NCBI GenBank assembly: GCA_020720945.1
Contig: DYNR01000100.1
Location: 1 to 8,292, forward strand
Origin: Chthoniobacter flavus
GTDB taxonomy: Bacteria > Verrucomicrobiota > Verrucomicrobiia > Chthoniobacterales > DYNR01
Direction of reading: 5' to 3'
DNA length: 8,292 nt
The notes beneath the pieces are model-generated. The model was not told the DNA's origin. It made no database searches and saw only the letters and a program-made list of their open reading frames with translations. The first letter of the stretch is position 1; every line of letters starts with the position of its first letter. Positions 7,071 through 8,292 of this stretch are shown piece after piece. Made by a program: the position numbers and the translations under genes.

Positions 7071-7987
7071 AAAAAAATCCCGCCCCACAAAAACAGCAAC
7101 GCCCCCAGCGGCAACAGGCCTGTCGGCACGGCGCCGCTGACGACGCTTTCGCCGATCCAAGGCAACAGTGCGTCTTTTGGCACGGCCCGATATTTTGCCA
7201 CGCCGTTCAACCCCTGCTGGGCGATGATCCATCCGGCGTGCAACCCGATTGCCAGCCAAAGCGAGCGAGTTTGCACCACCGTCCACGCCAAAAACAACCC
7301 GACGAAAAACAGCGTCGCTGCCGCATACGCAGAAACAGGAAACGGCGGCAAACCGGAAAAAAGCAAAACGAATTGCTCCCATCCGCTAGCCCAGGTCACA
7401 GGGTCTCCCAAGTCCGTTTTGGATGGCTTCACGAAATGGAGGAGAGCAAACAGGGCGGCACTAAAAATCCCGCCGGACACCGTTCCGAACGCCCGCGACA
7501 CCAATCCTAAAATTACCCCGCGAAACACGATTTCTTCCAGCGGGGCGACCACCGCCGCCGTCGCCAAAATCTGGAAAACTTTCGACCACTCCCACGAGTC
7601 CCGCAACCCGTAAACCCCAGAAAAAACATACCCGCAACCCAAAAGTGACAAGCACGCGAATGCGGCCGAAAACCCAATACATAACTCCTTGCCCCACTGT
7701 TCGTTACGCTGGATTCCAAAATCTTCTATCCGGCGGATTCGCAACCAAAAAACCAAAGGAACCAACAAGGTTAGAGCCGCCACTTGCAGCGTCCGTGTAA
7801 AATATCGGTGAAAAGGAAACCCCGAAAGCATCTGCAGCCACCCTTCCCCGATCAGCCATTGGCAAATCCAGTATGCAACGGGCGAAACCACGATTCCCAC
7901 CGCGCACACGCTCGCCAGATACAGAAAAATTTTCGTTAAAGGATTCACTTTTTCTCTCGGGATTCTCCCAACCTTTCCCTGCATCAT
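7052..7987 (-). CDS. CPBP family intramembrane glutamic endopeptidase (Rce1-like)
   Basis: A 311-residue, strongly hydrophobic protein with about eight membrane segments (for example near 18-40, 66-82, 102-122, 138-150, 172-187, 222-237, 243-258 and 287-307). The diagnostic CPBP/Abi motifs are present: EEIVFRG (151-157) with the Glu-Glu and Arg, LLHF (182-185) with His184, and GLHAGWI (248-254) with His250. These proteins cut substrates inside or next to the membrane; roles vary (CAAX-type processing, bacteriocin immunity, others), and the substrate here is unknown. The start is set at the first ATG; a second ATG follows directly and a TTG lies just before, so the N-terminus is uncertain by one or two residues. 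A weak AAGAA motif lies upstream. The stop overlaps the start of the ComF-family gene by 19 bases. It is the first coding gene after the tRNA. Confidence 0.93.
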   Translation of the reverse strand: MMQGKVGRIPREKVNPLTKIFLYLASVCAVGIVVSPVAYWICQWLIGEGWLQMLSGFPFHRYFTRTLQVAALTLLVPLVFWLRIRRIEDFGIQRNEQWGKELCIGFSAAFACLSLLGCGYVFSGVYGLRDSWEWSKVFQILATAAVVAPLEEIVFRGVILGLVSRAFGTVSGGIFSAALFALLHFVKPSKTDLGDPVTWASGWEQFVLLFSGLPPFPVSAYAAATLFFVGLFLAWTVVQTRSLWLAIGLHAGWIIAQQGLNGVAKYRAVPKDALLPWIGESVVSGAVPTGLLPLGALLFLWGGIFLWLRKR

Positions 7988-8075
7988 CAATTTAAAAAGT
8001 TCTTCTTGTCGGCGGTGCCTAACCGAAAAAATGGCGGGTGGGAGGTTTCATTGCAACTTGTTGAAAGCAAGTAGT

Positions 8076-8158
8076 TACTGGTGGCGGGACTCGAACCCGC
8101 ACGGGCTTGCGCCCAACGGATTTTAAGTCCGTTGCGTCTGCCATTTCGCCACACCAGC
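8076..8158 (-). tRNA. tRNA-Leu (anticodon UAA)
   Basis: An 83-base class II tRNA. From the 5' end (8158): acceptor GCTGGTG pairing with CACCAGT, D-arm GCG...CGC, anticodon stem ACGGA/TCCGT with loop CTTAAAA (anticodon at 8125-8123), a long variable arm with stem GGGC/GCCC, T-arm GCGGG-TTCGAGT-CCCGC, and discriminator A73. The long variable arm and A73 fit leucine; UAA reads UUA and UUG. The first acceptor pair is G-U, not G-C. CCA is not encoded, so it must be added afterwards. No good promoter is visible upstream and there is no clear T-rich terminator before the protease gene 88 bases downstream. Confidence 0.97.
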
Positions 8159-8292
8159 TTTCGCGTCAACCACGAAAAACCTCCACCACTCTACCACTGT
8201 AAGCCTGTTTGCCAAGCTTTATGCTACGCCTGAATCTGTGAGATAAATGCAAAGAAGCTCTGCAAGGCATTGGAGCGAAAAGGTTTGGAAAA
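8159..8292. other. Edge region with no confident gene
   Basis: These 134 bases before the tRNA hold nothing I can name. On the minus strand, one frame is open from the window edge to a TAG at 8226-8224 (about 22 codons) and another is open to a TGA near 8173, and either could be the 3' end of a gene that begins outside. On the plus strand an ATG at 8247 opens a frame of 15 codons to the edge with no good Shine-Dalgarno motif. I make no coding call. No convincing -35/-10 pair for the tRNA is seen. Confidence 0.4.

Noticed and set aside
7071..7382. N-terminal extension of the ComF-family protein
   Set aside because: The added residues are arginine-rich sequence inside the protease gene in another frame; the family normally begins shortly before the first cysteine pair.
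8056..8072. Possible terminator hairpin after the tRNA (ACTTG/CAAGT)
   Set aside because: The stem is only five pairs with a seven-base loop and is not followed by a T-run.
8041..8184. Eight-base inverted repeat GGAGGTTT/AAACCTCC flanking the tRNA
   Set aside because: It is short, has no integrase or other mobile gene beside it, and is compatible with chance.
8181..8216. tRNA-like remnant upstream of tRNA-Leu (AGTGGTAGAG resembles a D-arm)
   Set aside because: No matching acceptor, anticodon or T-arm could be fitted around it.

Overview
The window is an ordinary-looking chromosomal stretch from a bacterium of roughly 50% G+C. Eight protein-coding genes and one tRNA gene all lie on the minus strand, so the order of transcription runs from high to low coordinates. 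No mobile element, CRISPR array, phage gene or rRNA was found. Several traits would suit the Verrucomicrobiota/PVC group: many A-runs from AAA lysine codons, weak Shine-Dalgarno motifs, and three exported proteins of little-known families next to accD. This assignment is an inference from general impression only, and no marker in the window proves it.

In transcription order: the right edge (8159-8292) holds no confident gene. It is followed by tRNA-Leu(UAA) at 8076-8158. A CPBP-family (Rce1-like) membrane protease overlaps the start of a ComF-family phosphoribosyltransferase by 19 bases. After a 52-base gap comes accD, the beta subunit of the acetyl-CoA carboxylase carboxyltransferase. Next come two exported proteins of unknown function, a small protein with two ACT domains, an exported DUF4412-like protein, malQ (4-alpha-glucanotransferase) and a MidA/NDUFAF7-like SAM-dependent methyltransferase.

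From accD to the methyltransferase the genes are packed like one operon. Three junctions are 4-base stop/start overlaps (GTGA, ATGA, ATGA) and the others are gaps of 20-31 bases. The cluster mixes lipid synthesis, glycogen/maltodextrin metabolism, a probable amino-acid-sensing regulator and envelope proteins, so the genes do not form one obvious pathway; shared expression is the most that can be inferred. Few starts have a good Shine-Dalgarno motif, and the tight overlaps suggest translational coupling.

The most unusual points are the two uncharacterised exported proteins coupled to accD, and two ATGA junctions in which an in-frame A_AAA_AAA run stands immediately before the stop. At both, -1 slippage would fuse the upstream protein to the downstream one. 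Similar runs also occur inside genes, so this may be chance. I did not find a convincing new biological system.
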